Source: Williamsia sp. DF01-3
GTDB taxonomy: Bacteria; Actinomycetota; Actinomycetes; Mycobacteriales; Mycobacteriaceae
Reading direction: 5' to 3'
DNA length: 64,000 nucleotides
Assembly (NCBI RefSeq): GCF_023051145.1
Contig: NZ_JALKFS010000005.1
Coordinates: forward strand, 744,001 to 808,000
The notes under the pieces were generated by a model. That model was given only the letters and a program-made list of their open reading frames with translations, ran no database searches and was not told the DNA's origin. The position numbers were made by a program, and so were the translations under genes. Shown here in pieces: positions 36,059 to 45,440 of this stretch (the first letter of the stretch is position 1; every line of letters starts with the position of its first letter).

Positions 36059-36659
36059 CCCTGCGGATGCCCATCAGCTCACGAAGACTGGCGAACTCGG
36101 TGCGGACCACGTCCTCGGGTGGTGTACCGGCAGGCATGCGGATCCACCGGTCGATCGAGCGTTCGACGACAAGCATGCCAACCGATCCCAGCAGGAGGCA
36201 TTCCTCGTCGGGTTCCCGGATCTGTCGCCGTAGAGCGATCGCCTCGGCGACCGTCCTGGCACTCGCGTCGTGGTTCTTGCGTTCTTGGCCGATCAGCTTG
36301 ACCGACGAGGCGACGGCTTCGCGGTAGAGCGTGATCCGTTTGCGCATTCTGGCCAGACCTGGCGCGAGGGTGACAAACGCATTGGTCATCGCATCCAGTT
36401 CGGACACAGCGTCAGGCTGTGCCAGGTACACGCCGCTGAACGCCCGCACGAAGTCGTACTCGCCGAAGAAGAGGACGGACTCCTTCGTCGGGAAGTACCG
36501 AAAGAAGGTGCGGGGCGACACCCCGGCACCCTCAGCGATCTGATCCGTTGTGGTCTGATCGAAACCGTTGGTGCTGAACAGGTTCAGCGCCACGTCGACC
36601 AGTGCCAACCGCGTGTGGGTGGCACGATCTTGTCGCCGTGACCGGTCGCCGGATTGCAT
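36045..36659 (-). CDS. TetR-family regulator
   Basis: A 204-residue regulator: LALVDVALNLFSTNGFDQTTTDQIAEGAGVSPRTFFRYFPTKESVLF is a typical HTH with FFRYFPTK recognition helix. The C-terminal domain carries MRKRITLYREAVASS. It is divergent from the P450 gene, and the palindrome at 36767-36780 lies between them, so it probably represses the P450 and itself, plus the three other genes with similar sites. Confidence 0.88.
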   Translation of the reverse strand: MQSGDRSRRQDRATHTRLALVDVALNLFSTNGFDQTTTDQIAEGAGVSPRTFFRYFPTKESVLFFGEYDFVRAFSGVYLAQPDAVSELDAMTNAFVTLAPGLARMRKRITLYREAVASSVKLIGQERKNHDASARTVAEAIALRRQIREPDEECLLLGSVGMLVVERSIDRWIRMPAGTPPEDVVRTEFASLRELMGIRRVSSP

Positions 36660-36766
36660 CGCTGTGGTGGCCCTTTCGCCGGTACGGATGTAGACGCGAC
36701 TCTAACCGCCGGTGGCGGTCACCAGAGTGTTGACAAGGTCACGTGGTCACAACGATACTCGCCGGA

Positions 36767-36780
36767 GACAGTCAACTGTC
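36767..36780. promoter_or_regulatory. Operator-like inverted repeat GACAGTCAACTGTC
   Basis: Arms GACAGT and ACTGTC are perfect around CA. It lies 55 bp before the P450 start and 107 bp before the TetR start. It matches the palindrome at 34733 in its core (CAGTC-ACTG). Confidence 0.6.
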
Positions 36781-36834
36781 ATCTTGCTAGGCACGATCGA
36801 CGTTGCCTACGCCACCGGACAAAGGATCTTCCCA

Positions 36835-38049
36835 GTGACCAACGAATTATCCGAGCGCGATGATGTCGACATCGACGCCCTGCCGCTGGCGCAGGACCGC
36901 GGCGTTGGATGGCAGGCACTGCGTGACGCCGGAGCAGTCTGTCCCGCGGGGGAATCGTTCATCCTCACCAGCGCTGATGCCGTGGACGAGGCGGCCAAGG
37001 CGCCGACGGTGTTCTCGTCTCGGCGTGCTTTCGATCGGCTGGGCAGCCCGCTGGCCCTGATCCCAATCGGCACGGACCCGCCCGACCACACTCGTTACCG
37101 ACGGCTTCTCGACCCGTTCTTCAGTCCCAAGCGGATGGCGGAGCGTGAACCGCAGTTGCGGCAGTCCGCCGCCGAATTGATCGATGCGATCGCGGTACGC
37201 GGGCAGTGCGAGTTGATCACCGATCTGGCGACGCCGTATCCCTCGGATGTGTTCCTCGGCCTGTTCGGACTACCACTCCGAGACCGGGACCGACTCAACC
37301 AGTGGAAGGACTCGATCCTCGAGTTCACCAGTCCGTCGGCCACCAAGCCGTCACCGGAGGTGCTGACACATGCGTTGGAACTGTTCACCTATCTGTCTGA
37401 ACACATCACCCGGCGTCGCCAGGACAACAGTGGCGACGATCTGCTCACGCGGTTGATCAAGACCAGGGACGAGGGGGGTCTGTCCGACGAGGACATCCTC
37501 GGGTTGTGTTTCCTCTTCGTGTTGGCCGGCCTCGACACCGTCACCGCCGCCCTGGGGTTCGCTTTCGGCCGATTGGCGCAGGATCCGTCGTTGAGGAGGC
37601 AATTGGCCGAGGACGAGAGCCTCATCCCGGCGTTCATCGAAGAGTTGCTCCGAACAGACGGCCCGGTCCCGTTCGCGCCGCGCGTCACCACCGAAGACGT
37701 CGAGGTCGACGGCATCTTGCTGCCCAAGGACACCACCGTGCTGATGAGTTATGGGTGCGCCAACCGCGATCCGGACCGCTACGACGACGCCGATGAACTC
37801 CATGTCGGTGAACGAGTGCCGCACTTCGCCTTCGGCAAGGGCCCGCATCGCTGCCTCGGGTCGCACTTGGCGCGCATGGAGCTACGCATCATCCTCGAGG
37901 AGTGGCACCGCCGAATTCCGGAGTACTCACTGGCAGACGGCTTCGAGCCGCAGGTGCTGTGGCCCAGCGGCACCCTCGGCCTGGACGCGGTCCCCCTCGT
38001 GTTCATGCCACCTTCGGAAATGACCTCGTCGGCCACCCAACGCAGGTGA
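36835..38049 (+). CDS. Cytochrome P450
   Basis: A 404-residue soluble bacterial P450. The I-helix is LFVLAGLDTVTAALG, the ExxR-like pair lies in EELLRTDGP, and the haem loop is FAFGKGPHRCLGSHLAR with the Cys ligand. GTG 36835 follows AAAGGA; the longer frame to 36712 is unlikely because it would run through the operator. The last residues (PPSEMTSSATQRR) are unlike normal P450 ends and lie over the 3' end of the opposing LLM gene, so a small deletion may have joined the two genes. It needs ferredoxin partners, which occur further right. Confidence 0.88.
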   Translation: MTNELSERDDVDIDALPLAQDRGVGWQALRDAGAVCPAGESFILTSADAVDEAAKAPTVFSSRRAFDRLGSPLALIPIGTDPPDHTRYRRLLDPFFSPKRMAEREPQLRQSAAELIDAIAVRGQCELITDLATPYPSDVFLGLFGLPLRDRDRLNQWKDSILEFTSPSATKPSPEVLTHALELFTYLSEHITRRRQDNSGDDLLTRLIKTRDEGGLSDEDILGLCFLFVLAGLDTVTAALGFAFGRLAQDPSLRRQLAEDESLIPAFIEELLRTDGPVPFAPRVTTEDVEVDGILLPKDTTVLMSYGCANRDPDRYDDADELHVGERVPHFAFGKGPHRCLGSHLARMELRIILEEWHRRIPEYSLADGFEPQVLWPSGTLGLDAVPLVFMPPSEMTSSATQRR

Positions 38050-38923
38050 TCGAGGTAGGCGTCGAACCCCGACACAGGTGGTGGGGTGATCCATGTATCG
38101 GTGACTCCGAGATCGGCAAGCCGCGCGCACTGATCGATCACTTCAGCCGCATTCTGGCCGAATCGGGACGAGGTGTCGTCGAGGACAGCGTGTTCGGCAC
38201 CCGCCGCCAGTGCGGCCAGGCTGTAGAACAACGAGAACGGCCGATCGTCGAAGCCCGGCTGCGACCGCAAGAAGTCCAGCCGGGCCGGGAGATCCTCGGG
38301 ACGGGTGAGCCAGGGGGCCCAGCCGTCACCGAACCTGGCCGCGCGCCGCAACGTGGCGTCGGCGTCTCCGCCGACCCACAACTCCGGATGCGGTGAGCGA
38401 ATCCCTTTGGGACCGAAGGCCACGTCATCGAATGAGACGAACTCGCCCGAGAAACTCGGGGTGTCGCTGTGCCACAATTCGAACATCGCGGCAAGGTACT
38501 CATCGGCCATCCCCCGCGTCGATGGAACGGCACTCCGAGTGCGTCGAATTCGGCTTTATGCCAGCCGACCCCGACGGTGGTCAGGGAACGGACGCCGCTG
38601 AGCCAGTCGAGGGTCGAGACAGCCTTGGCCAACAGTACGGGGTGGTGCAGCGGCAAGAGGGTGACCAACGAGCCCAATCTGATGCGCTCGGTCGCTCCGG
38701 CGACAAAGCCCTGCGCCGTGCTCGCGTGTAGGTAGTGATCGCCGGACAACTCGACATCTGCGGTCGGGATCAAGAAGTGCTCCGGCAGGAAGGTCGTCGA
38801 GTAGCCGAGTTCATCGGCCACACGTGCGACGGTCGCGATGTCGCGGCCGGTCAGCTCATGTTCCCACGGCTGAGTCAAGGCGCGGACGTGCATGCAGTGG
38901 GGGAGATAGACCGCGAACTTCAT
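38007..38923 (-). pseudogene. LLM-class oxidoreductase, frameshifted in a C run at 38511-38515
   Basis: ATG 38923 opens KFAVYLPHCMHVRALTQPW, FLPEHFLIP, LLPLHHPVLLAKAVSTLDWLSG and GVGWHKAEFDALGVPFHRRG. At a run of five Cs (plus strand) the frame shifts; the continuation MADEYLAAMFELWHSD, GIRSPHPELWVGG and FGDGWAPWL ends near 38007. Six bases in the run would restore it. No natural stop precedes the overlap with the P450 gene, whose frame it would enter. Paralogous to the gene at 32236. Confidence 0.8.
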
Positions 38924-38977
38924 CGTTGTCTCCGATCGTGTCGCCGGGCGGGCACTGTGCTGGGCACATGCAGATGG

Positions 38978-38993
38978 TGGCAGTGAACTGACT
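38978..38993. promoter_or_regulatory. Degenerate operator TGGCAGTGAACTGACT
   Basis: Matches the TGGCAGT-N2-ACTG core of the palindromes at 34733 and 39397 at 12 of 16 positions (read against the complement of the latter). It lies 55-70 bp before the LLM start at 38923, the same spacing as the other sites. Confidence 0.45.
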
Positions 38994-39396
38994 GCCTGTG
39001 GGCCGACTGGATATTCTGCGAGCCTTCGCAGAACTCGAAAAGCGGGGCCATCGGCGGCATCGACAGGGAGTTCAGCATGGGTGACACGCTGCACTGTGGC
39101 AGTTCGCTGACAAATGTGGTTTGGCGATCCGGCGGTCCACGTATGCGGCCCTGCCGACGGCCTCGAAGACGACCGGTGGCAAATGAGTCGGTGCTACCGG
39201 GTCCGGCCTCGCGGTCACCACTCGGCCGGCGTGGGCCACGGTCCGTGTAGTGTCCGCGAGCCCAATGCTGCTCGCCTGTAACAAATTCAGTGCGGTCGAA
39301 CCTGCGGTGAGGCGGCCCGATCGTGCCGGGCTGTCGGCAGTCGGGTGACACACCGTCGGCACCGTAGGATGGGCAACGTGCATCATCGTTGACGTG

Positions 39397-39412
39397 TGAC
39401 AGTCAACTGCCA
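39397..39412. promoter_or_regulatory. Operator-like inverted repeat TGACAGTCAACTGCCA
   Basis: Differs from the perfect palindrome at 34733 at two positions only. It lies 40-55 bp before the ATG at 39452, fitting an operator that overlaps the promoter of the EthD-like/nitroreductase/dehydrogenase operon. Confidence 0.6.
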
Positions 39413-39451
39413 TAACATCGAGCAAACGCATCAAGCGAAAGTGGGCGCCGC

Positions 39452-39826
39452 ATGGCGGACAGTTATCTGTTTGTCTTCTCAAATCCAACGCAGGGCAACG
39501 ACGACGAGTTCAACAGCTGGTATGAGACCAGGCACGTGCCCGATGTTCTCCAGGTCGACGGGGTGATCGCGGCACAGCGCTATGAATTGGCCCCGATGAC
39601 CCCGCCGGAAGCCGACGGAATCGCCGCCCCTCCGGCGCCGGCGCACCGCTATCTCGCCGTCTACGAACTCGATGACGATCCCGACACCGTGATGGGATCG
39701 TTTCTCGAGCGAGTCGGTTCGGGACAGATGGCGCTGAGCGATTCTCTCGACCTCGCCGGGGTGTCGATGGCGGTGTGGCGACCGCGTGGTGAACGAAAAA
39801 CCGCGGAAGCGCGTACGCGTGGGTGA
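39452..39826 (+). CDS. EthD/dimeric alpha-beta barrel-like protein
   Basis: A 124-residue protein: YLFVFSNPTQGNDDEFNSWYETRHVPDVLQVDGVIAAQRYEL is the typical first half of small ferredoxin-like barrel proteins that handle reactive intermediates, and YLAVYELDDDPDTVM the second. The function of this subgroup is unknown. It heads an operon with nitroreductase, acyl-CoA dehydrogenase, thiolase and DUF35 genes, each overlapping or nearly so. Confidence 0.75.
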   Translation: MADSYLFVFSNPTQGNDDEFNSWYETRHVPDVLQVDGVIAAQRYELAPMTPPEADGIAAPPAPAHRYLAVYELDDDPDTVMGSFLERVGSGQMALSDSLDLAGVSMAVWRPRGERKTAEARTRG

Positions 39827-40418
39827 TCTCCAGACGATCCAGCGTACGCAGCGAGCGTGCCGCCGTTTCGATCCGGATCAGGCGGTGCAGGACAGCGACC
39901 TCCAGGAGATGCTCGAGGCGGCGGTGCATGCTCCGAGCGCCGAGAACACCCAGCCGTGGCGGTTCGTGGTGGTCCGAGATCCCCGGTCACGTGGCCTTCT
40001 GGCATCGTGGTGGTCCGAATCCTGGCGAGCCGACTATGTCCGTCAGAACGTTTCCGACGACGTGCTCTATAACGATCTCGAATTCGGTTTGGCGGGAGGC
40101 GGATTCGCCTCTGCCCCGGTCATCGTCGTGGTGTGCGCCGACGTAGGGCGGGTTCCGGAGGATTTCGCCCCGGCGTCGATCTTCCCGGCCGTACAGAACA
40201 TGCTCCTGGCCGCCAACGACCTCGAGTACGGGTCGTGCCTGACGACCGGTCTGACAATCATGTATGCCGAGCAGGTCCGGCAGTTGCTCGGATTGCCCGA
40301 CGAACTGCTGCCGATGGCTGCCGTCTACATCGGTAGACCGGCACGGACACTGGCGCCCCCGCGACGAACCCCTGCAGCTGCGGTCACCTTCCGCGAAAGG
40401 TATGGATCCCCATGGTGA
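39819..40418 (+). CDS. Nitroreductase-family FMN oxidoreductase
   Basis: About 199 residues: TQRACRRFDPDQAVQDSDLQEMLEAAVHAPSAENTQPWRFVVV is the nitroreductase FMN-binding start, and GSCLTTGLTI..LLGLPDELLPMAAVYIGRP the C-terminal half. GTG 39819 gives an 8-bp overlap with the preceding gene; GTG 39786 is an alternative with a basic leader. Members reduce nitro groups, quinones or conjugated systems with NAD(P)H. The natural substrate here is unknown. Confidence 0.82.
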   Translation: MGDLQTIQRTQRACRRFDPDQAVQDSDLQEMLEAAVHAPSAENTQPWRFVVVRDPRSRGLLASWWSESWRADYVRQNVSDDVLYNDLEFGLAGGGFASAPVIVVVCADVGRVPEDFAPASIFPAVQNMLLAANDLEYGSCLTTGLTIMYAEQVRQLLGLPDELLPMAAVYIGRPARTLAPPRRTPAAAVTFRERYGSPW

Positions 40419-42576
40419 TCGGAGGACTGGCGATCGCGGAAGAACACCGTCAGCTGGCCGACGTCGCGCGCTCGATCGTCGCGAACAGGGTCGGCACGAC
40501 AGGTGCCCGCCGGGTTCTCCTCGACGCCGACGACAGCATCCGATGGTGGGAGTCCGACGCTCTGTGGAAAGAGATCGTCAGCACGGGGTGGCTCGGACTG
40601 CACGTCGATGAGCGTTGTGGTGGGCAAGGTTTCGGCCTGGCAGAGCTCATCGTGGTTCTCGAGCAACTGGGACGGGCCGCAGTTGCCGGGCCCTTCCTGC
40701 CGTCGACCCTGGCCGCGGCGGTGATCGCAGACATCGGAACCGACGAGCAACGTGGCCGTTGGCTACCACGGCTGACGTCGGGAGACATGGTCGCGGCTGT
40801 CGTCGGAAAGGCGGCTGACGCCGAACGTGCCGACGCTGCGCTCACGGTGCCATCGTGCCCGGCGCTGGGGGAGACGTTGTCCGATGTTTTCCTCATCCCC
40901 GTCGGCGACGACCTCCTGCTGGAAGCTGGACCGACTCTCGAGACCTCCCGCAGCAACACCGCGGACCAGGTGGTGCGACCGGTCACCGTTGTCCGCTGCC
41001 ACCAGACACCGATTGTGGAGGTGTTCGCCGACGGCGCGGCGGCGCTACAGAGGCTGACCAGACTGCTCTGCGCAGCCGAAGCGGCCGGCGGGCTGGCGGC
41101 CTGCACCGAGATGGCCACCACCTACGCCGCCGCACGTGAGCAGTTCGGCCGACCCATCGGCTCGTTCCAGGCGGTCAAACACCACTGCGCCAACATGCTG
41201 GTCGACACCGAGCTCGCAACTGCGGCGACCTGGGAGGCCATCCGCGCGAACCCCGGGACAAGCGAAGCGGAGCTGGCAGCGGCGATGGCCGCCGGGCAGG
41301 CGTTGGACAGCTACGTGAGTGCTGCGCTGCTCAACATCCAGATCCACGGGGGCATCGGATACACGTGGGAGCACGATGCGCATCTGTTTCTGCGCCGGGC
41401 ACTTGTGCTCAGCTCCTTTGTCGGCACCCTGGAGGAACTTCGCGAACAAACCGCCCGCTGGCAGCTCGTCGGGGTGCGACGAGATCCATCTCTCGACCTC
41501 CCGGCCGAGGCGGACGAGTTCGCCGTTCAGGTTCGACAGTTCCGCGCCGAGCTGGCGGCGGCGAAACCCGAACACCGTCAAAAGCTCTATGCGCGTTCGG
41601 GGTATCTGGTCCCGCACTGGCCGCAGCCCTATGGTCGGGCGGCGGGAGCCGTTGAGCAATTGGTCATCGACCGCGAGCTCGATGGAATCGACCGGCCCAG
41701 TCTCGGCCTCGGCGAATGGGTACTGCCCACGATCTTGCAACACGGGACACCCGAGCAACTCGAACGGCTGATGCAGCCGAGTCTCGATGGCGACCTGCGC
41801 TGGTGCCAGCTGTTCAGTGAGCCCGGCACCGGGTCGGATGCGGCCGCGCTCTCCACCAAGGCCATTCGCGTCGAAGGAGGTTGGTCCGTGTCGGGCCAGA
41901 AGGTCTGGACAAGCGATGCGGTCAATTGTCAACGCGGTCTGGCGACTGTGCGCACCGACACCACGGTGGTCAAACACAAGGGCATCACCGCGATGATCAT
42001 CAATCTCGGCGCGCCGGGGGTCGAGGTGAGGCCACTTCGTGAGCTGACAGGTGCGGCATTCTGCAACGAGGTCTTCTTTGACGACGTGTTTGTCCCCGAC
42101 ATCGATGTCGTGGGCCAGGTGAACAACGGATGGCGCGTCGCCATGGCCACATTCGGCAACGAGCGCCTGTCCATCGGCGGGGGTCGGTGACCATGAACGC
42201 CGACGACGCGTTGGACGTCTTCGACCGGCATCGTGCCGGCGACACCGGATTTCTCCGCGACGTCGGCGAGCTCCTCATTGAGGCATACGCACTCAAAGCG
42301 CTCAACCTCCGCATCGCGGCCCGCGCCGTGCAAGGGGGCGTGGCCGGAGTCGAGGGCAATGTCGCAAAGCTCGTCGGATCCGAACACGCCCAGAGGATCG
42401 CAGAACTGAGTGTGCGGATGGTGTCGCCGGCGATCCTTGTCGGCGCTGAGCCCGAGGTGATGCACGACCTGCTGTACAGCCGGTGCCTCACGATCGCGGG
42501 CGGAACGTCGGAGATCGTCCGAAACCTGTTGGCCGAGCGGATCCTCGGATTGCCTCGCGAACCGATGGCCAGTTGA
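40412..42576 (+). pseudogene. Double-domain acyl-CoA dehydrogenase, frameshifted in a G run at 42179-42183
   Basis: ATG 40412 overlaps the nitroreductase end. Domain one (residues 1-350) shows GWLGLHVDERCGGQGFG, REQFGRPIGSFQAVKHHCANM and NIQIHGGIGYTWEHDAHL; domain two begins near residue 370 and shows SEPGTGSDAAALSTKA, KVWTSDAVNC and GQVNNGWRVAM. At the run of five Gs the frame breaks; SVTMNADDALDVFDRH then continues to LTIAGGTSEIVRNLLAERILG and stops at 42576. Six Gs restore a 721-residue fused enzyme. Steroid side-chain dehydrogenases are heteromeric, so a fusion of two unlike domains is plausible. Confidence 0.8.
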
Positions 42577-42602
42577 ACAAACAGATTGGAAATGACAGTC
42601 AG

Positions 42603-43739
42603 ATGAATTGTGCAATCGCCGGGATCGGACGAACCGACTACTCGCGCCGATCGAACCGAACACCATTGGCGATGGCCATCGAGGCGTGCCGAGGTGCCAT
42701 CGATGATGCGGGATTGAAACCTGCTGACGTGGACGGCATCTGCACCTTCATGGTGAACGACTCGGCCCAGCCGATCACGGTGGGTTGGGGATTGGGTATC
42801 GACGAGTTGTCGTGGGCCAACGCCATGTATGGCGGCGGGAACCTGGTGGCCGACCAGATCGCCACGGCAGCAGCGGTGATCGAGGCCGGAATGTGCCGGG
42901 CGGTGTTGATCTACCGGTCGCTGAACGGTCGGTCGGGACACCGCTTCGGAACCGTCGAGGGTCCACTGCTGGTCGATCAACAAGATCAGTTCGATGCCCC
43001 GTCCGGATTCCTGGTGCCACCACAGTGGTTTGCGATGTGGGCGCGACGGCATCAGCACGAATACGGGTCCACCGAAGAGGATCTCGGGCACATCGCGATC
43101 ACCCAACGAGCGCACGCTGTACCCAACGAGCACGCGTTGCGACGCGAGCCGCTGACGATGGACGAATATCTTGCGGCCCGGTGGATCAATGAACCGTTCC
43201 GGGTGCTGGACTGTACCTCCGAGGTCGACGGCGCGGTGGCCATCCTGCTGGTGGCCGAAGACGTGGCTGCCGACGGGGCGCACGACCCGGTGTGGCTCGT
43301 CGGGTCGAGCAATTCGCAGAGCGGTTCGGGCTGGACGCAGTGGGATGATCCTGCGGCGATGTACTCGCGTTCGGCCGGGCCGAAGCTCTGGGAGCGTACC
43401 GGGCTCGGGCCGTCCGACATGGACGTCGCGTGCATGTACGACTGCTTCACGTACACGGTGATGGCAACGATGGAGGGATATGGATTTTGCGAAAAGGGTG
43501 AGGTGGGAGAGTTTTTCGCGACCGGAAGGGCATCCTACGGCGGGGACGTGGTGGTCAATCCGCACGGCGGACTGCTGTCGGAGGGATACATACACGGTCT
43601 CAACCATCACTTCGAGGCCGTGACACAGCTCCGGCACGCGGCGGGCGCCCGGCAGGTCGACAACGCAGAACTCGCCTTGGTCACCGCAGGCGGTGGCCCG
43701 TTCGGCGGAGCCAACATCTACAGCAGGGAACGCCCGTGA
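42603..43739 (+). CDS. Thiolase-like lipid-transfer protein (Ltp2/retro-aldolase type)
   Basis: A 378-residue thiolase-fold protein. It has CAIAGIGRTDYSRRS at the start, GICTFMVND and, instead of a clear thiolase nucleophile Cys, the segment CMYDCFTYTVMATMEGYGF and NPHGGLLSEGYIHGLNH, as in Ltp2-like aldolases that use Tyr/Asp chemistry to cleave tertiary beta-hydroxyacyl-CoAs in sterol side-chain breakdown. The next gene encodes a DUF35 partner, as required for Ltp2, with a 4-bp overlap (GTGA). I infer a retro-aldolase heterocomplex rather than a thiolytic enzyme. Confidence 0.82.
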   Translation: MNCAIAGIGRTDYSRRSNRTPLAMAIEACRGAIDDAGLKPADVDGICTFMVNDSAQPITVGWGLGIDELSWANAMYGGGNLVADQIATAAAVIEAGMCRAVLIYRSLNGRSGHRFGTVEGPLLVDQQDQFDAPSGFLVPPQWFAMWARRHQHEYGSTEEDLGHIAITQRAHAVPNEHALRREPLTMDEYLAARWINEPFRVLDCTSEVDGAVAILLVAEDVAADGAHDPVWLVGSSNSQSGSGWTQWDDPAAMYSRSAGPKLWERTGLGPSDMDVACMYDCFTYTVMATMEGYGFCEKGEVGEFFATGRASYGGDVVVNPHGGLLSEGYIHGLNHHFEAVTQLRHAAGARQVDNAELALVTAGGGPFGGANIYSRERP

Positions 43740-44161
43740 CCGATTCACTCATGCTTGCCCCGTTGCCGGTTCCGGATCCCGACTCGGCGCCGTACTGGAA
43801 CGCCCTCGCCGAGGGAAAACTCAAGATCTGCCGGTGCGTCGACACCGGAACGTGGATCCATCCGCCGCTAGAACGCAGCCGGATCACCGGTGGCCCGGTG
43901 CGGTTCGACGAAGTCAGTGGCTTCGGAACCATCTTCAGCTACATCGTGATCCGTCAGGTGACCGTGCCGGGTCACCAGCCGCCCTACGTGACGGCCATCA
44001 TCGAACTGGACGAACAACCGGGGCTTCGCATGACCGGTGTGGTGGTCGCCGAACCCCAGGCCCTCCGGATCGGCCAACGAGTCAAGGCCCGGATCGTGGA
44101 CATCGGTGAAAGTGGTGTGAAAGCGCCGGAATTCGTACTTGTCGACACCGACGAGGCCTGA
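43736..44161 (+). CDS. DUF35 OB-fold (acyl-CoA-associated) protein
   Basis: A 141-residue OB-fold protein starting with GTG in the overlap with the thiolase-like gene. The opening PLPVPDPDSAPYWNALAEGKLKICRC and the later VSGFGTIFSYIVIRQVTVPG and GQRVKARIV are typical of DUF35 partners. Only one Cys pair (CRC) remains where a CxxC..CxxC zinc ribbon normally occurs, so zinc binding is probably lost. It should stabilise the Ltp2-like enzyme. Confidence 0.83.
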   Translation: MTDSLMLAPLPVPDPDSAPYWNALAEGKLKICRCVDTGTWIHPPLERSRITGGPVRFDEVSGFGTIFSYIVIRQVTVPGHQPPYVTAIIELDEQPGLRMTGVVVAEPQALRIGQRVKARIVDIGESGVKAPEFVLVDTDEA

Positions 44162-44291
44162 ACGGGATCTCATCGAAACGTCACCTCCAGCCCCTCGTGC
44201 GCTGTGGCTCGCACAGGACTCAAACGTGGCCCAGTCAACGTGTCCACCGAAGCGGCGGGCAGTGCGACCGATCTTCTCGCGGCGACCACCA

Positions 44292-45440
44292 TCAATGCAG
44301 ATAATCTCTCAGCGCGTCCGCGACTTTGAGGTCCGCGACCGCGGCATTGGCCCTGCGGAAGCCCTCGGTGACGGTTTCCTCTGACTGCATCCCTGGCCAC
44401 GCAACACCGAATGCGATGGAATCCCACGCATCAAAGGCGAAGAACCGGTAGTCGGCCCATGCTTCTTGGTATGTCGGCGGCTTGGCAACCCCGCTGGCCG
44501 CCAGCCCTTCGAGATAGCGTGAGATCAGATGTGACTCGTGTTCGCGACGCAGTTCGGTGGGTACCGACCAGACCAGCGTGTAAGCGACCTCGCGCATCGA
44601 CGGCGCGCGGTGAACCAGTTGCCAATCCAGCAAGCCGGCACGACCATCTGTGGTCTCGAATGTGTTGCCCAGGTGTGTATCACCGTGGATCAGTGTCAAC
44701 GGACCCTGATCCCATCGTCGGTACAAGTCAGCGTCGTGCTGATTCACGAACTCGCACATGCGGTGCACCTCGACGGGGAGCGACAGGTCTGAACGTTCGG
44801 TGAGCGATACACGCATTTTCCGGAACTGCCACGCCAGGGCCTTGAAACCGACCCGGTGACTGAGCGGTGTCACCCATGACAAGTCGGTGCCGAATCGCGG
44901 GCTTTCCCAATGCTGCCCGTGCAAAGCGGCGAAAGTGTCCATCGGCCCTCCGCGAACGACAGTGTGCAATCCTCGGTCAGTTCGCACGGTCGTCCGCCAT
45001 TGCTCCTGATGTCCTCCAGGATGATCAGATGTCGTGCCCTGCTCCGGATGCGGCGAAATAACACTCCGGCGCGGTGACCTTCGCGAGGCCAGGTCGGCAG
45101 CTCTTGTAGAAGGTCGTTTCCATGCGGCCGAGACCGGTGACCGCTGACATCAAGCGGTTCTTCAACATCGACGGCGTTGACCTCACGAAGATCGAGGTCG
45201 GCAGGGACTCGCTGGTACCGACGTCGTTCCAGCGGATCGTGACCTGCTGACGATCGGTGGTTCCGCTTGTGCCACTCCCGAGTTCAACGGACTCCACTCG
45301 CGCGTCGGCGGAGCAAGGAACGGACCGCTCAGCAGTTCAGGGTTTGCGTCTGTGATGCGATGAAGCGGGGCCTTTGGGACCCAGGGAGACAGTGCGGCTG
45401 CTGCCTCGCTCACCGACTTCAGGTTGGCTGTGATGGTCAC
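44292..45440 (-). pseudogene. Aminoglycoside-phosphotransferase-like kinase, three one-base losses
   Basis: GTG 45440 follows GGGGAG. The reading line is DANPELLSGPFLAPPTRE, then VESVELGSGTSGTTDRQQV after a loss near 45297, PECYFAASGAGHD, then HLIILEDIRSNGG after a loss near 45031, CTLSFAEG, and then PMDTFAALHGQHW after a loss near 44947. The catalytic loop LIHGDTHLGNTF and the metal site AGLLDWQL are intact. With all three bases restored it gives a normal APH-fold kinase of about 380 residues. Such genes are common in CoA-ester catabolic clusters and may phosphorylate alcohol substrates rather than drugs. Confidence 0.75.

Larger units (their letters stand above)
38924..39451. other. Divergent promoter region, 528 bp
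   Basis: Lies between genes reading outward. It contains two operator-like inverted repeats, one near each start codon. Minus-strand frames over the middle have no recognisable family. No gene is supported. Confidence 0.5.

Noticed and set aside
38920-39488. Minus-strand frames in the LLM/EthD-like divergent region as a possible regulator gene
   Set aside because: No helix-turn-helix or other motif is visible and the frames run through the operator-like sites.
42000-43748. 582-codon minus-strand frame opposite the dehydrogenase and thiolase genes
   Set aside because: The plus strand encodes clear family motifs here; the antisense translation has none.
44170-44427. Minus-strand frame ending HEGLEVTFR after the DUF35 gene
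   Set aside because: Too short and without recognisable domain; overlaps the kinase pseudogene.
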